NCBI RefSeq assembly: GCF_900111825.1
Contig: NZ_FOJM01000007.1
Coordinates: 213,669 to 277,668, forward strand
Direction of reading: 5' to 3'
Length of the DNA stretch: 64,000 nt
Source of the DNA: Pedobacter suwonensis
GTDB taxonomy: Bacteria > Bacteroidota > Bacteroidia > Sphingobacteriales > Sphingobacteriaceae
Below, in pieces: positions 16,034 to 25,602 of the stretch. Below the pieces are notes generated by a model, which searched no databases, was not told the origin of the DNA, and was given only the letters and a program-made list of their open reading frames with translations. Every line of letters begins with the position of its first letter. Within the stretch, counting starts at the first letter, position 1. Both the position numbers and the translations under genes were made by a program.

Positions 16034-17566
16034 ATGGCAGGCGGAAAAGAAACAACAAGGCAGCGGATGATCAATATCATGTATTTGGTATTGTTGGCCA
16101 TGCTCGCCTTAAACGTATCAGATACCATTTTAGATGCATTCAAAAATATCAACGATAGTTTGGATACTTCTAAAAACAATGTAAATACAAGTATTAATCA
16201 GTTGTTTTCTGCCTTCGAGAATTCGAAGTTGAAAGAAGAGCCGGCACGTGCTCAGCCTATTTACCTTAAGGCTAAGCAAGCGCAGAAGGCAGCTGACGAT
16301 TTAAATAACTACATCGAAAGCATTAAAAAAGAATTTACTCAGGCGGGCGACGGGATTGACCCTGAAACGGAAGATCTGGTGAATAGATCCAATCAGGATA
16401 TTGCACAGAATATCATGATTAATCAAAAAAAAGCGGATGAATTAAAGAAGAGAATCAATGCCACCAGAGAGAAATTAATCTCCTTATTAGATCCGGCCGA
16501 TCGGGCGAACGTTTCGTTCTCTCTTGAAGCTAAGGACCCGATAAGCAAAAGAAAAGGAAATTGGCAGGAAACTTACTTTGGTGAGGGAACACCACTTACC
16601 GCGGCCATGACCATTTTAACCAAACTACAAACAGATACTAAAAATGCTGAGGCAGAAGTAGTGAAGAGATTGTTCGGAAATATGGATAAAGCCCAGGTTA
16701 ACCTGGATCAGTTTGCGGCGGTTGCAGTAGCACCTACTTCTTACGTAATTCAGGGGCAGCCTTATACTGCCGAAGTATTTTTAACAGCCAGCGATTCGAG
16801 GTCAACGCCCGATATTACGGTTAACGGAAATAAATTATCCGTTAAAGATGGTAAAGGAACTTATACCGGTGGTACCGGTAGTGTTGGACAGTTTACCTGG
16901 GTAGGTACGATCAGGGTTCGCCAGACTGATGGCCAGGTGAAGGAATACAAAACTCAGCCACAAACTTATCAGGTAGCGAAACCTTCAGCATCTGTTTCTT
17001 CAACAAAACTGAATGTAATTTATGCAGGTATTGCTAATCCCTTTACCGTGTCAGCGGCAGGCTTTCCATTGGAAAGTGTTCGTGCTTCCATTTCAGGAGG
17101 TTCAATGTCTGGTAGTAACGGGAATTACAATGTAAACGTTCCGGGCAGCATGGTAGGCCAGGAAGTATCCATTAATGTATCAGCAAACAATGCAGGCAAA
17201 ACCGTTAGTCTTGGTTCACAAAAGTTCAGGGTGAAAGCCATTCCGGCGCCTGTAGCAAAAGTTGGCGGACGTGCGGGAGGCGATATTGCTTCGGTGCAGT
17301 TAAAAAGCGAAACCGAGATTGAAGCAGATCTGGATGATTTTCCTTTTGATGTTAAGTTTAAAATACAACGTTATAAATTAACCATTATCAAACCACGTTC
17401 AGATGCAGTTACCATTGCAGGTAGCGGTGGAAGTTTTGCAGGTGCAGTTAAAGGTGCCATGAACTCAATTACGCCTGGTACGAGGGTGTTTTTTGAAGAT
17501 ATTGTTTCTGTAGGGCCTGATGGGCGTCAAAGGATATTGCCTTCATTAGCGTTTAGTGTAAAATAA
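16034..17566 (+). CDS. gldM: Type IX secretion motor/stalk protein GldM (PorM)
   Basis: A 510-residue protein that starts MAGGKETTRQRMINIMYLVL, with one N-terminal membrane helix (about residues 13-33) and a large periplasmic part of helices followed by three beta-rich domains. The N-terminal helix is highly conserved in GldM/PorM. It spans the periplasm as a dimer and couples the inner-membrane motor to the GldK/GldN ring. The gldN gene follows with only five bases between stop and start. Confidence 0.95.
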   Translation: MAGGKETTRQRMINIMYLVLLAMLALNVSDTILDAFKNINDSLDTSKNNVNTSINQLFSAFENSKLKEEPARAQPIYLKAKQAQKAADDLNNYIESIKKEFTQAGDGIDPETEDLVNRSNQDIAQNIMINQKKADELKKRINATREKLISLLDPADRANVSFSLEAKDPISKRKGNWQETYFGEGTPLTAAMTILTKLQTDTKNAEAEVVKRLFGNMDKAQVNLDQFAAVAVAPTSYVIQGQPYTAEVFLTASDSRSTPDITVNGNKLSVKDGKGTYTGGTGSVGQFTWVGTIRVRQTDGQVKEYKTQPQTYQVAKPSASVSSTKLNVIYAGIANPFTVSAAGFPLESVRASISGGSMSGSNGNYNVNVPGSMVGQEVSINVSANNAGKTVSLGSQKFRVKAIPAPVAKVGGRAGGDIASVQLKSETEIEADLDDFPFDVKFKIQRYKLTIIKPRSDAVTIAGSGGSFAGAVKGAMNSITPGTRVFFEDIVSVGPDGRQRILPSLAFSVK

Positions 17567-17571
17567 AAGAA

Positions 17572-18483
17572 ATGAAAAGGATTTTAAGTATTGCCATTTT
17601 AGTTTTATTAACCGCGTTTGCTTATGCACAAAAAAAGCCAACGAAGTTAGCACCGAAAAAAGCTGCACCGGTGGCTGCTGCTCCTGCAGCAGATACGGTG
17701 AAAGCTCCTGTTAAAACGGTTAAGAAGAAACTCAAAGTACCACCTAAAGATGGTTTTTATGCCCGCAAGGACATTGACAGTACTGAGATGGTTCCTTTGG
17801 CCGATGTAAGGGAAGAGGATGTTTTTTATGCAAAACGGATCTGGAGAGAAATTGATTTACGTGATACGGTTAACTCGGCTTTAAGATCGCCTAAATCAAG
17901 ATTGATTGATGTTTTGATTGCTGCAATTAAAAAAGATGAACTAACTGCATACTCGCCAATTGATAGTGCCTTAAATGAAGATGATGCTTTTAATAATCCA
18001 ATGTCTGCAGACTCTGCTGCGAAATCAGCTTTAGGTACAGCGGAGGTTTCGAACAATAAAACCGGAACTGTTACTACAGTTGTTAATGATTTTAACCCGG
18101 AGTTATTTTTAAAGTTCAGAATAAAGGAAGATTGGATTTTCGACACAAAACGTTCTATTTTTGAGCCACGTATTGTGGGCATCGCACCATTAAAGTACAA
18201 TGAGGTTTCTAAACAATGGCAGCCTGTATTTTGGGTGTACTATCCTGAAGCGAGGGAAATTTTGACAAAGAAACGTCTGATTAATACTAATAATGATGCT
18301 TCATCATTAAGTTTCGATGATTTCTTTATCCGCCGCTTGTTTAGCAGTTATATTGTAAAAGAATCGAATCCTGGTGATAATAAAATCAGAGATATTATCG
18401 CAGACCCTAAAGAGCGGTTGTATGAATCAGAAAGGATTAAAAAATCTGTTCTGGATTACGAACAAGGTCTTTGGGAATATTAA
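17572..18483 (+). CDS. gldN: Type IX secretion ring protein GldN (PorN)
   Basis: A 303-residue periplasmic protein with a signal peptide (MKRILSIAILVLLTAFAYAQ), a lysine/alanine-rich linker and the conserved GldN core (FYARKDIDSTEMVPL, DVFYAKRIWREIDLRD, LFLKFRIKEDWIFD, IVGIAPLK). With GldK it forms the periplasmic ring of type IX secretion. It is the last gene of the cluster and is followed directly by a strong terminator. Confidence 0.95.
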   Translation: MKRILSIAILVLLTAFAYAQKKPTKLAPKKAAPVAAAPAADTVKAPVKTVKKKLKVPPKDGFYARKDIDSTEMVPLADVREEDVFYAKRIWREIDLRDTVNSALRSPKSRLIDVLIAAIKKDELTAYSPIDSALNEDDAFNNPMSADSAAKSALGTAEVSNNKTGTVTTVVNDFNPELFLKFRIKEDWIFDTKRSIFEPRIVGIAPLKYNEVSKQWQPVFWVYYPEAREILTKKRLINTNNDASSLSFDDFFIRRLFSSYIVKESNPGDNKIRDIIADPKERLYESERIKKSVLDYEQGLWEY

Positions 18484-18490
18484 TCTCATA

Positions 18491-18523
18491 AAAAAGGCTT
18501 CGATTTTCATCGGAGCCTTTTTG
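18491..18523 (+). terminator. Terminator of the gldKLMN operon
   Basis: AAAAAGGCTTCGAT (18491-18504) pairs with ATCGGAGCCTTTTT (18509-18522) with one mismatch, giving a long stem followed by T residues. It begins eight bases after the gldN stop. Confidence 0.85.
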
Positions 18524-18540
18524 TTTACAATGAATCCCTT

Positions 18541-18630
18541 TCTCTTCGCTGGCTTTAAAGCGGAGTCGAGAAATCTACCTAGATATAGATCGCTTTCTCC
18601 AATATTTGCGACTGCGCTTTATTCGAAATG
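18541..18630. repeat. Dispersed palindromic repeat ending in CGAAATGAC
   Basis: This gene-free segment holds TCTCTTCGCTGGC, GCGGAGTCGAGAAATCTA and ends TATTCGAAATGAC. It is the inverted-orientation relative of the repeat at about 4574-4620. The rest of 18484-18800 holds two terminators and no gene. Confidence 0.45.
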
Positions 18631-18750
18631 ACTAACTTCTTTTGAATTGATAAAATGGGCAGAAGAATATAAGTTTGTCCTTTGCAATTCATTTCATCGG
18701 GTATCTATCTGATCAGGATAAAGGATACATATGGATTACATGAAATAAAA

Positions 18751-18783
18751 AAGCGGTAATCCAAATCGATGGATTACCGCTTT
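18751..18783 (-). terminator. Terminator of the nuclease gene
   Basis: AAGCGGTAATCC (18751-18762) pairs with GGATTACCGCTT (18771-18782). Read on the minus strand it is followed by TTTTTTATTTC. It lies 18 bases beyond the endonuclease stop. Confidence 0.85.
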
Positions 18784-18800
18784 AAATTTGACTAATTAGC

Positions 18801-20174
18801 CTACTGGTTATCAGTAGCAGCTTCTATTACATTTTGAATTGATGTAGGTACATTCGATAAAAGATCATATCCTGTGGCAGATTCAATTGAATTAACCGAG
18901 GTGCGGAATGTTTTCCAGTTGGTATTTAAACCATTTGTATTGGGCATGTTTACTGCAATTACTCTCGTAGAAGATGTAATCCTGCTTAAATCATTATTTC
19001 CGTTTGGTAATACCACAATAACTTTCCATGTATTTGAGGGTACGTTAATACGGCCATTATCAATGGTATAGGTAACACCTCCATTGCTTCCTGTACCACC
19101 AGAACCATAAGAACCACAAATGATATAAACTTCGTTACCTGCTGTAACCAATGATCGCGTGTAATTTTCCAGGTCGGCCCAAGGACCCTGGTTATTGTTA
19201 GGTGCCTGCGGCATCATGTTGCTCATTAAGAATGTGGACGAGTTAGAAGTTACGGAAGCAGTCCGATCAGCAGATGGGCAGTTATGGCCACGATCGAAAC
19301 CTGAACCCGAATAGCTGCTGTTCGATACCTCGTACCAACCTGAAGGTAAAGCAGTATCGGCTCTGAAATCATTCTGACGTGAATTTGAACCTAAATCAGA
19401 CGATCCAATATGCCAGCTGACCCAGTTTGGTGTAGCCCTGCTTCTACTGTAAGAACTTGTATAATAAGTGTGATCCATCAGGTAATTTTCAGGAGAAGAT
19501 GTGCTGGCAACAGCATTACTCGGATTACCCAGTAAAAGGTTACTATCATCGCCAGAAGTGGTTGGTGGAGGAGTTGTTCCACCGTCGCCGGTTGAAATAC
19601 TAAAATCGTCGATATTGATGCGGGCAGTACCTCCACTTATTTTACGGATTTGGAAACGAACATTTCCAGAAATGGATACATTGAATGTTGCGGTAGTTAA
19701 AGTTGTTGAGCTGGTGCTAATGGTGCTACCGGTTTGTTGCCAGCTCGAACCGCTATCGGTAGAGTACCAAAGCTGCCAGGTACTATTGGCATCGCTACCA
19801 TATTTGGCGTGAGCAACGGTTACCACATCAGCTCCAGTTACGTTGAAATTCATGCTCAGTGTGCCCGTGTTACGGATACGTACTGATTGACTGCCATTCT
19901 TAGCATCTCCAGCGAGATTTCCAATTAAGGCATCGTCAAGGCTCCAGCTTCCGCTACTTAAAGTTACTGACCCAACTGCGTAACTTCCTTTGCCGCCAGA
20001 TTCGAATATTTCGGGGAAACCAGAAACTACAGCCTGGGTACCAGCGGTAGCTGCTTTACTGTTTAACTTTTGCTCAAATTGGCTGTTGCCCGGCTGCGTT
20101 GGGTCGTCTTTTTTACAGGCAGCAAGGCCAAGGCATAATACAGCCAATAAGCTTAATTTTTTTAATGCTTTCAT
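18801..20174 (-). CDS. Secreted DNA/RNA non-specific endonuclease lipoprotein
   Basis: A 457-residue lipoprotein (LGLAAC, lipidated C20). Residues 55-195 form a beta-sandwich/jelly-roll-like domain ending ARINIDDFSI, followed by a Thr/Pro/Gly linker. Residues 212-450 are a beta-beta-alpha metal nuclease of the NucA/Serratia type: DRGHNCPSADR (294-304, general base H297) and TFLMSNMMPQAPNNNQGPW with the Mg-binding asparagine. It would degrade DNA and RNA outside the cell or in the periplasm. The gene upstream on the same strand encodes a NuiA-like inhibitor of exactly this nuclease class, 34 bases away. Confidence 0.92.
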   Translation of the reverse strand: MKALKKLSLLAVLCLGLAACKKDDPTQPGNSQFEQKLNSKAATAGTQAVVSGFPEIFESGGKGSYAVGSVTLSSGSWSLDDALIGNLAGDAKNGSQSVRIRNTGTLSMNFNVTGADVVTVAHAKYGSDANSTWQLWYSTDSGSSWQQTGSTISTSSTTLTTATFNVSISGNVRFQIRKISGGTARINIDDFSISTGDGGTTPPPTTSGDDSNLLLGNPSNAVASTSSPENYLMDHTYYTSSYSRSRATPNWVSWHIGSSDLGSNSRQNDFRADTALPSGWYEVSNSSYSGSGFDRGHNCPSADRTASVTSNSSTFLMSNMMPQAPNNNQGPWADLENYTRSLVTAGNEVYIICGSYGSGGTGSNGGVTYTIDNGRINVPSNTWKVIVVLPNGNNDLSRITSSTRVIAVNMPNTNGLNTNWKTFRTSVNSIESATGYDLLSNVPTSIQNVIEAATDNQ

Positions 20175-20208
20175 TTTTTTTAGGATTATTTAAAGGATGT
20201 AAGGGGTT

Positions 20209-20607
20209 TTAGGTTTCGATAGCAAAAGTTTCAATCATGATACAGGTACCATCTGGTAAATAACCAACAATAAGCACAGGAATCCGGCTGGCGCCTTCTA
20301 CTCTGACCACTGTAATATTGGATAGTTTTTGCTTTAAAAAGGTGTACCAAGTGGCGATTTTGCCTGCATTTTCAACCATTGGTGCATCTGCTTTATCGAC
20401 GTTTGATATTAAACTATCAAAAAATGCAGCTTGATCGATTTGTTTTAAATCGGAAGGATCAGCATTATAATGAATAGCAATTTTCTGCAATAGTGCTGAA
20501 GGTGTAATTTTGCCCCAGTCTGCTGCCTTAAAAGGGCTTTCAGACTCAGTAAAATACCATACGCCCAACAAAAGTTTGCTTATGGTAGCCAAGATTTCAT
20601 TATTCAT
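20209..20607 (-). CDS. NuiA-like nuclease inhibitor
   Basis: A 132-residue protein without a signal peptide that resembles the Anabaena NucA inhibitor NuiA: an N-terminal helix, the TESESPF stretch (residues 20-26) and a C-terminus ending in IET. From memory of the NucA-NuiA structure, a glutamate of the SESE motif and the C-terminal threonine plug the nuclease active site; both are present here. It lies just upstream of the NucA-type endonuclease on the same strand, which strongly supports a self-protection role in the cytoplasm. Overall similarity is moderate, so the call rests on motif plus neighbourhood. Confidence 0.78.
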   Translation of the reverse strand: MNNEILATISKLLLGVWYFTESESPFKAADWGKITPSALLQKIAIHYNADPSDLKQIDQAAFFDSLISNVDKADAPMVENAGKIATWYTFLKQKLSNITVVRVEGASRIPVLIVGYLPDGTCIMIETFAIET

Positions 20608-20723
20608 GTAAATAGGGATGTTTTTACGAGCGTATGAACAGCCCTAAATTAGAGGAAAAGAATTTGAATATTTTGCAATGTAGATTAACAAAATGTTAAC
20701 ATTTTTACAGCTGTACTGCTCTT

Positions 20724-20752
20724 ATTTTAACGAATTTATACTTCGTTAAAAT
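20724..20752. terminator. Inverted repeat straddling the uvrC stop
   Basis: ATTTTAACGAA (20724-20734) pairs with TTCGTTAAAAT (20742-20752), and the uvrC stop codon lies in the loop. The downstream sequence on the minus strand has no long T run, so it is a weak terminator candidate. Confidence 0.4.
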
Positions 20753-22538
20753 GGGTAAGTAAGGCAATCACCTGTTTTTTATTGAGTACTGCTGACAGTT
20801 CTTTTTCTGTAGCTTCTTTAATCTTTTTAACCGATTTAAAATGCGTTAACAGTTTATCTGCAGTCGTTTTTCCAATACCTTCAATCTGTTCAAGCTCGGT
20901 TTTAAGTGTGCCCTGGTCGCGTTTCTTGCGGTGAAAGGTTATTCCGAAACGGTGGGCCTCATCACGCAGTTGCTGTATCACTTTTAAGGTTTCAGATTTC
21001 TTATCTAAATATAATGGAAAGGAATCGCCGGGATAAAACAGTTCTTCTAACCGCTTGGCTATGCCGATAACAGTTACTTTGTTCTCTATGCCTAATAATT
21101 TTAAGCTCTTCACCGCTGATGAAAGCTGTCCTTTACCACCATCAATAATGATGAGCTGAGGTAAAGACTGGTTCTCATCCAACATTCTCCTGTAGCGACG
21201 GAAAACGGCCTCTTCCATGGTGGCAAAATCGTTGGGGCCTTCAACCGTTTTCACATTAAAATGGCGGTAATCTTTTTTAGAAGGTTTGGCATCTCTAAAA
21301 ACCACAATTGCAGAAACCGGATATTTTCCCTGAAAGTTAGAGTTATCAAAACATTCGATGTGTTTCGGAAGCTGCGTTAAGCGCAGATCTTTTTGCATAG
21401 TGGTTAAAATCCGATCAGTGCGTAAATCGGGATTTAGTTTTTCGTATTGGTTAAGCTTCTCTTTTTTGAAGAATAGTACATTCTTTTGCGAGAGCTCTAA
21501 AAGCTTCTTCTTTTCGCCCAGTTTGGGGACTGTAAATTTTAAACTTTCGTCTTCCAATGAAAGTTCGAAAGGAACAATAATTTCTTTAGAGGTACTATTG
21601 AACTTGGTTCTGAACTCTAACATCGCCAGGGTCAAAATCTCGTCATCACTTTCATCCAGTTGCTTTTTAACCTCAATGGTCTGGGTTTGGATAATGGTTC
21701 CGTTCATCACTTTTAAGTAGTTTACAAAAGCGTAACGTTCATCTGAAGCAATGCTCACCACATCCACATTGGTAATGGCACTGTTTACCACAGTCGATTT
21801 GCTCTGGTATTTTTCCAGTACTTCCAATCGCCTTGCATATTGATGTGCAAGTTCGAAATTGAGGTTTTCTGACGCGGATTTAATGACTGCTTTAACATCG
21901 CGGATGACATTTCCGATTTTACCATTCAGGATTTCCTTGATCTCGCCAATATTTTTATTGTAATCAGCTTCGGTCTGGTAGTTCTGGCAGGGGCCTTTGC
22001 AGTTACCGATCTGATATTCGAGGCAAACTTTAAATTTACCTTCATCTATGTTTTTTTCCGTTAAGGGTAAATTACAGGTGCGTAAAGGATAAGTTTCTTT
22101 GATCAGATCCAAAATGGTGTGCATCATGCCTATAGAACCATAGGGGCCGAAATAGGTAGAGCCATCCTTAATCACTTTGCGTGTCCAGTAGATACGCGGG
22201 AAATTTTCATTTTTTACGATAATCCATGGGTAGGTTTTATCGTCCTTTAAGTTGATATTGAATTTTGGCTGATGTTTTTTGATCAGGCTGTTTTCCAATA
22301 GCCAGGCATCAATCTCCGTATCAACAATGGTAAAAGTGATTTTCCTGATCTTGGATACCAATACCCTTGTTTTGCCATTAAACTGGTTCCTGTCACTGTT
22401 AAAATACGAACCTACACGGTTGCGCAGGTCTTTCGCTTTACCAATATACATGAGCTTTCCATCAGCATCCCAATACTGGTATACTCCGGGTTTATGTGGA
22501 ATTGTGGTTAATGCTGTTTTATGGTCGAAACTGCTCAT
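20736..22538 (-). CDS. uvrC: Excinuclease ABC subunit C
   Basis: A 600-residue UvrC. The GIY-YIG nuclease domain is at the N-terminus (PGVYQYWDADGKLMYIGKAKDLRNR), a UVR motif lies near residues 205-240 (ASENLNFELAHQYARRLEVL), then the RNase H-like endonuclease domain (ECFDNSNFQG, IIDGGKGQLSSA, ELFYPGD, RDEAHRFGITFHRKKR) and a C-terminal helix-hairpin-helix (QIEGIGKTTADKLLTHFKS). UvrC makes both incisions around bulky DNA damage. It is full length and intact. Confidence 0.97.
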   Translation of the reverse strand: MSSFDHKTALTTIPHKPGVYQYWDADGKLMYIGKAKDLRNRVGSYFNSDRNQFNGKTRVLVSKIRKITFTIVDTEIDAWLLENSLIKKHQPKFNINLKDDKTYPWIIVKNENFPRIYWTRKVIKDGSTYFGPYGSIGMMHTILDLIKETYPLRTCNLPLTEKNIDEGKFKVCLEYQIGNCKGPCQNYQTEADYNKNIGEIKEILNGKIGNVIRDVKAVIKSASENLNFELAHQYARRLEVLEKYQSKSTVVNSAITNVDVVSIASDERYAFVNYLKVMNGTIIQTQTIEVKKQLDESDDEILTLAMLEFRTKFNSTSKEIIVPFELSLEDESLKFTVPKLGEKKKLLELSQKNVLFFKKEKLNQYEKLNPDLRTDRILTTMQKDLRLTQLPKHIECFDNSNFQGKYPVSAIVVFRDAKPSKKDYRHFNVKTVEGPNDFATMEEAVFRRYRRMLDENQSLPQLIIIDGGKGQLSSAVKSLKLLGIENKVTVIGIAKRLEELFYPGDSFPLYLDKKSETLKVIQQLRDEAHRFGITFHRKKRDQGTLKTELEQIEGIGKTTADKLLTHFKSVKKIKEATEKELSAVLNKKQVIALLTHFNEV

Positions 22539-22569
22539 AAGGGATTAATGGAGCAAAATTAAAGTGATT

Positions 22570-22938
22570 TTAGTAGAGCATAATATTGGGCATAAAATCG
22601 AAGTCTTTTTTGTTATAAGTAAACAATTCTATTTCGTTAACAATTGCGGTTGCTCCAATAATTGCATCTGGAATTTGAAGATGATGACTTAACTTAAAAC
22701 CTTCGATAAGTTCTATAGATTTCTGCGATATATGGCTATTAAAATGAATAATGTCGTAATACTTAATCTTTTTCTTCATCTGTGCTAGCTCTGCTTTATT
22801 TCCCATGCCTTGCAATAACTCCATCGTTGTAATTGACGAAAGTACAATGTTTGCAAAGCCTATTTCTTCTAAAGCTTTTATGGTATTCACATTACCATTA
22901 AATGCATGAATTAGAATATTAGTATCGCACAAAACCAT
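22570..22938 (-). CDS. PIN-domain ribonuclease toxin (VapC-like)
   Basis: A 122-residue PIN domain protein. The acidic catalytic residues are D5 (LCDTN), E40 (TMELLQG), D91 (IPDAIIGATA) and D112 or D114 near the C-terminus. Such toxins cleave specific RNAs when freed from their antitoxin. The small upstream gene at 22944 overlaps its context with a five-base gap, as in VapBC operons. The target RNA cannot be predicted. Confidence 0.85.
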   Translation of the reverse strand: MVLCDTNILIHAFNGNVNTIKALEEIGFANIVLSSITTMELLQGMGNKAELAQMKKKIKYYDIIHFNSHISQKSIELIEGFKLSHHLQIPDAIIGATAIVNEIELFTYNKKDFDFMPNIMLY

Positions 22939-22943
22939 GACTG

Positions 22944-23171
22944 TTATTTACGATCCCAGGCTTTAGTTCTTATGTCTTCTATATTTTTTGGTGCATCTTT
23001 CCAAATGCCAAAAAGATCTTTTGGATTGATTGTTTTGTTCCCTTTCAAGATATTAGGCTTAGCCTCATTCTTAGGAGAAATAATTTTAATACTCTCTAAT
23101 TTCATGGTCTGAAATAAAGAAAGAAGCTTTTTCATCTCATCAAAATCCGATATTTCCAGTGTAACTCTCAT
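22944..23171 (-). CDS. VapB-like antitoxin
   Basis: With the ATG at 23171 the protein has 75 residues; a TTG three codons upstream is less likely. The C-terminal DLFGIWKDAPKNIEDIRTKAW matches the toxin-wrapping tail common in antitoxins paired with PIN toxins. The N-terminal MRVTLEISDFDEMKKLLSLF could fold into a short strand and helix, and no classical DNA-binding domain is obvious. It sits five bases before the PIN gene and would neutralise it and probably autoregulate the pair. Confidence 0.75.
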   Translation of the reverse strand: MRVTLEISDFDEMKKLLSLFQTMKLESIKIISPKNEAKPNILKGNKTINPKDLFGIWKDAPKNIEDIRTKAWDRK

Positions 23172-23246
23172 ATATTTCAATTTTCTATTACAAATTTAAT
23201 GTTTATCTCCTAAAATTTAGGTGGAAACTTTTGGAGTAAATAGTTT

Positions 23247-25466
23247 CTAAAAACCCAACTTTTCATCCAATTCGGTTGCTCCTTCTTCCTGTTGCTGGTA
23301 TTGATTACAATCGTAAGTAATCGAAACGCCAGATTTTGGTGCATCAAAATCAGCATGACTGATTTTTAAAGCCGGATTGGCATATACTCTTTTAATAAAG
23401 CCTGCAAAAATAGGGAGGGCTGTATTGGCCCCTTCTCCCTGGTTGGTACTGATGAAGTGGAAAGCCCTGTCTTCACAACCCGTCCAGATACCGGTTACCA
23501 ACTGTGGAGTAATGGCCATAAACCAACCATCGGAGTTGTTTTGAGTAGTACCTGTTTTCGCTCCGATTGGTGCATTCACTTTATATTTATAGTTTAATCG
23601 CGATCCGGTTCCGTTGGTTACCACACCTTTAAGCATCCGTGTCATTACATATGCCACTTCTTCGCTCATAATGGGCTTTGGTATTTCCTTTTGAGAAAAT
23701 AATACCACACCGTTTTTATCTTCAATTCTTAATAAATAAATGGGTTTGGTATAAATTCCTTTATTGGCAAAAGCTCCATAAGCACCCACCATATTATAAA
23801 CAGAAGAATCGAATGTGCCCAAACAAATCGACGGAAACGCTGGAACATTTGGAATACCCATTTTTGTAGCCAGGGTAGATACAGCCACAGGACCAACCTG
23901 TTTCATTAAATAGGCGGTAACAAAGTTTTGTGAGTAGGCCAGTGCTTTTTGTAAGGTAATACTACCTGGCAGGGGTTTGCCCGAATTTCTGGGTGTCCAC
24001 GGCTCACCATAACCTTCAATCGTTACCGGAACGTTGGGTACGGTATAACAAGGCGAATAACCATTTTCTATGGCTACAGCGTAAGTAAATGGTTTTGCTG
24101 TTGAACCCACCTGGCGGGTTCCCATCTTAACCTGGTCGTACTTAAAGTGCTCGTAATTAATTCCGCCCACCCATGCTTTCACATGTCCGTTGGTCGGGTC
24201 CATGGTCATCATGGCATTCCTAAGCAGCATTTTATAATAACGTACCGAATCGATCGGTTTCATTACCGTATCGATATTACCTTTCCAGGTAAAAATGGTC
24301 ATTTCAGTTTTGGTGTTGAAATCATCTTTGATTTCTTCATCCGATTTTCCTTCCAGTTTTAAGGCTTTATAACGATCAGAGCGTTTTATTCCCTGTTCAA
24401 TCTGTAAAGCTTTATCCTTAAACGGGTTTCTGCCCTTCCAACTCGCGATAAACTGTGCCTGTAGCACTTTCATATATTCCTTTTGCGCTTCCTCGGCATA
24501 TACCTGCATATCATAATTCAAGGTGGTATAAATTTTCAAACCATCACGGTCCAGATCGTATGGCGTACCGTCAGGTTTGGTAATGGATTGCTCCTGAAAA
24601 ATATTTTTGATATCATTCTTCAATACCGAACGGAAATACGGTGCAATTCCATCATTAACGGTTGCGGCATTGAAATGCAGGTTTAAAGGTTTTTCCTTTT
24701 GCTGATCAAATTCTGACTGGCTTAAGAGATCAGCTTTGACCATGAGGGCCATAACGGTATTTCTGCGTTCTCTGGAACGCTCAGGATGGCGGGTGGGCGA
24801 ATACATGGTAATCCCTTTTTGCATACCCACAAGGGTTGCAGCCTGTGTTAAATTCAACTTATCGGGAGTGGTATTGAAATAAACCCTTGCCGCAGATTTA
24901 ATCCCATAAGCCTGGTTACCAAAATCAACCGTATTTAAATACATCGTTATAATTTCTTCTTTGGTATAGTTACGCTCCAGTTTAACGGCAACAATCCACT
25001 CCTTAAATTTGGTTAATACCAACGAGAAGAAATTAAGGTTCGATTCGCGTGGGAAAAGATTTTTGGCCAGTTGCTGGGTAATGGTACTGGCCCCCTGTTT
25101 TTTACCGATCAAATTATAACCGATGATAGAAAATGTACGTTTAAAATCGATACCTGAATGTTCTTTAAAGCGGGTGTCTTCTGTCGCAATTAAACCATTG
25201 ATTACATTTTCAGAAATATCCTTATAAGTAACATTCGATCTGTTCTGAACAAAATAGGTACCTAAAGGGCGGCCATCCTCGGCAATAATTTCGGATGCCT
25301 GATTGCTTTTCGGGTGTTCAATATCTCTGAAAGAGGGTAGGGCACCGAATAGCCCAAATCCGATCATGGAGATGAAAATAGCAAATAGGGCAATTCCACC
25401 AATCAATAATTTCCAGATGAGTAAACTGTATCTTTTTGTATCCTGTGGAGAAAGGGATTTGTTCAT
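23247..25466 (-). CDS. Class A penicillin-binding protein (PBP1A-like)
   Basis: A 739-residue bifunctional peptidoglycan synthase. After a short cytoplasmic tail comes one membrane helix (about residues 15-40). The glycosyltransferase 51 domain has ATEDTRFKEHSGID with the catalytic glutamate and GASTITQQLAKNL. The transpeptidase domain has the acyl-serine motif GSTAKPF, the SQN motif in AYSQNFVTAYL and KTGTT followed by SDGWF. It polymerises and crosslinks cell-wall peptidoglycan. All key motifs are intact. Confidence 0.93.
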   Translation of the reverse strand: MNKSLSPQDTKRYSLLIWKLLIGGIALFAIFISMIGFGLFGALPSFRDIEHPKSNQASEIIAEDGRPLGTYFVQNRSNVTYKDISENVINGLIATEDTRFKEHSGIDFKRTFSIIGYNLIGKKQGASTITQQLAKNLFPRESNLNFFSLVLTKFKEWIVAVKLERNYTKEEIITMYLNTVDFGNQAYGIKSAARVYFNTTPDKLNLTQAATLVGMQKGITMYSPTRHPERSRERRNTVMALMVKADLLSQSEFDQQKEKPLNLHFNAATVNDGIAPYFRSVLKNDIKNIFQEQSITKPDGTPYDLDRDGLKIYTTLNYDMQVYAEEAQKEYMKVLQAQFIASWKGRNPFKDKALQIEQGIKRSDRYKALKLEGKSDEEIKDDFNTKTEMTIFTWKGNIDTVMKPIDSVRYYKMLLRNAMMTMDPTNGHVKAWVGGINYEHFKYDQVKMGTRQVGSTAKPFTYAVAIENGYSPCYTVPNVPVTIEGYGEPWTPRNSGKPLPGSITLQKALAYSQNFVTAYLMKQVGPVAVSTLATKMGIPNVPAFPSICLGTFDSSVYNMVGAYGAFANKGIYTKPIYLLRIEDKNGVVLFSQKEIPKPIMSEEVAYVMTRMLKGVVTNGTGSRLNYKYKVNAPIGAKTGTTQNNSDGWFMAITPQLVTGIWTGCEDRAFHFISTNQGEGANTALPIFAGFIKRVYANPALKISHADFDAPKSGVSITYDCNQYQQQEEGATELDEKLGF

Positions 25467-25602
25467 TTTGTGTTGTTATTTTCCAAACCACCAGGATAGG
25501 TGATTTTGGATGCAAATTTATTAATTTTTTATAGAATCAAATTTAAGCTTTGGTGTTTATGCCTTTTGCTTTGGTGTTTGAGTTTTGTTATTTTACTTTC
25601 GC

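Noticed and set aside
15187..18483. Additional gldJ or porP-type genes in the gld cluster
   Set aside because: Only K, L, M and N are present, followed by a terminator; none of the neighbours match other type IX components apart from the distant sprE.
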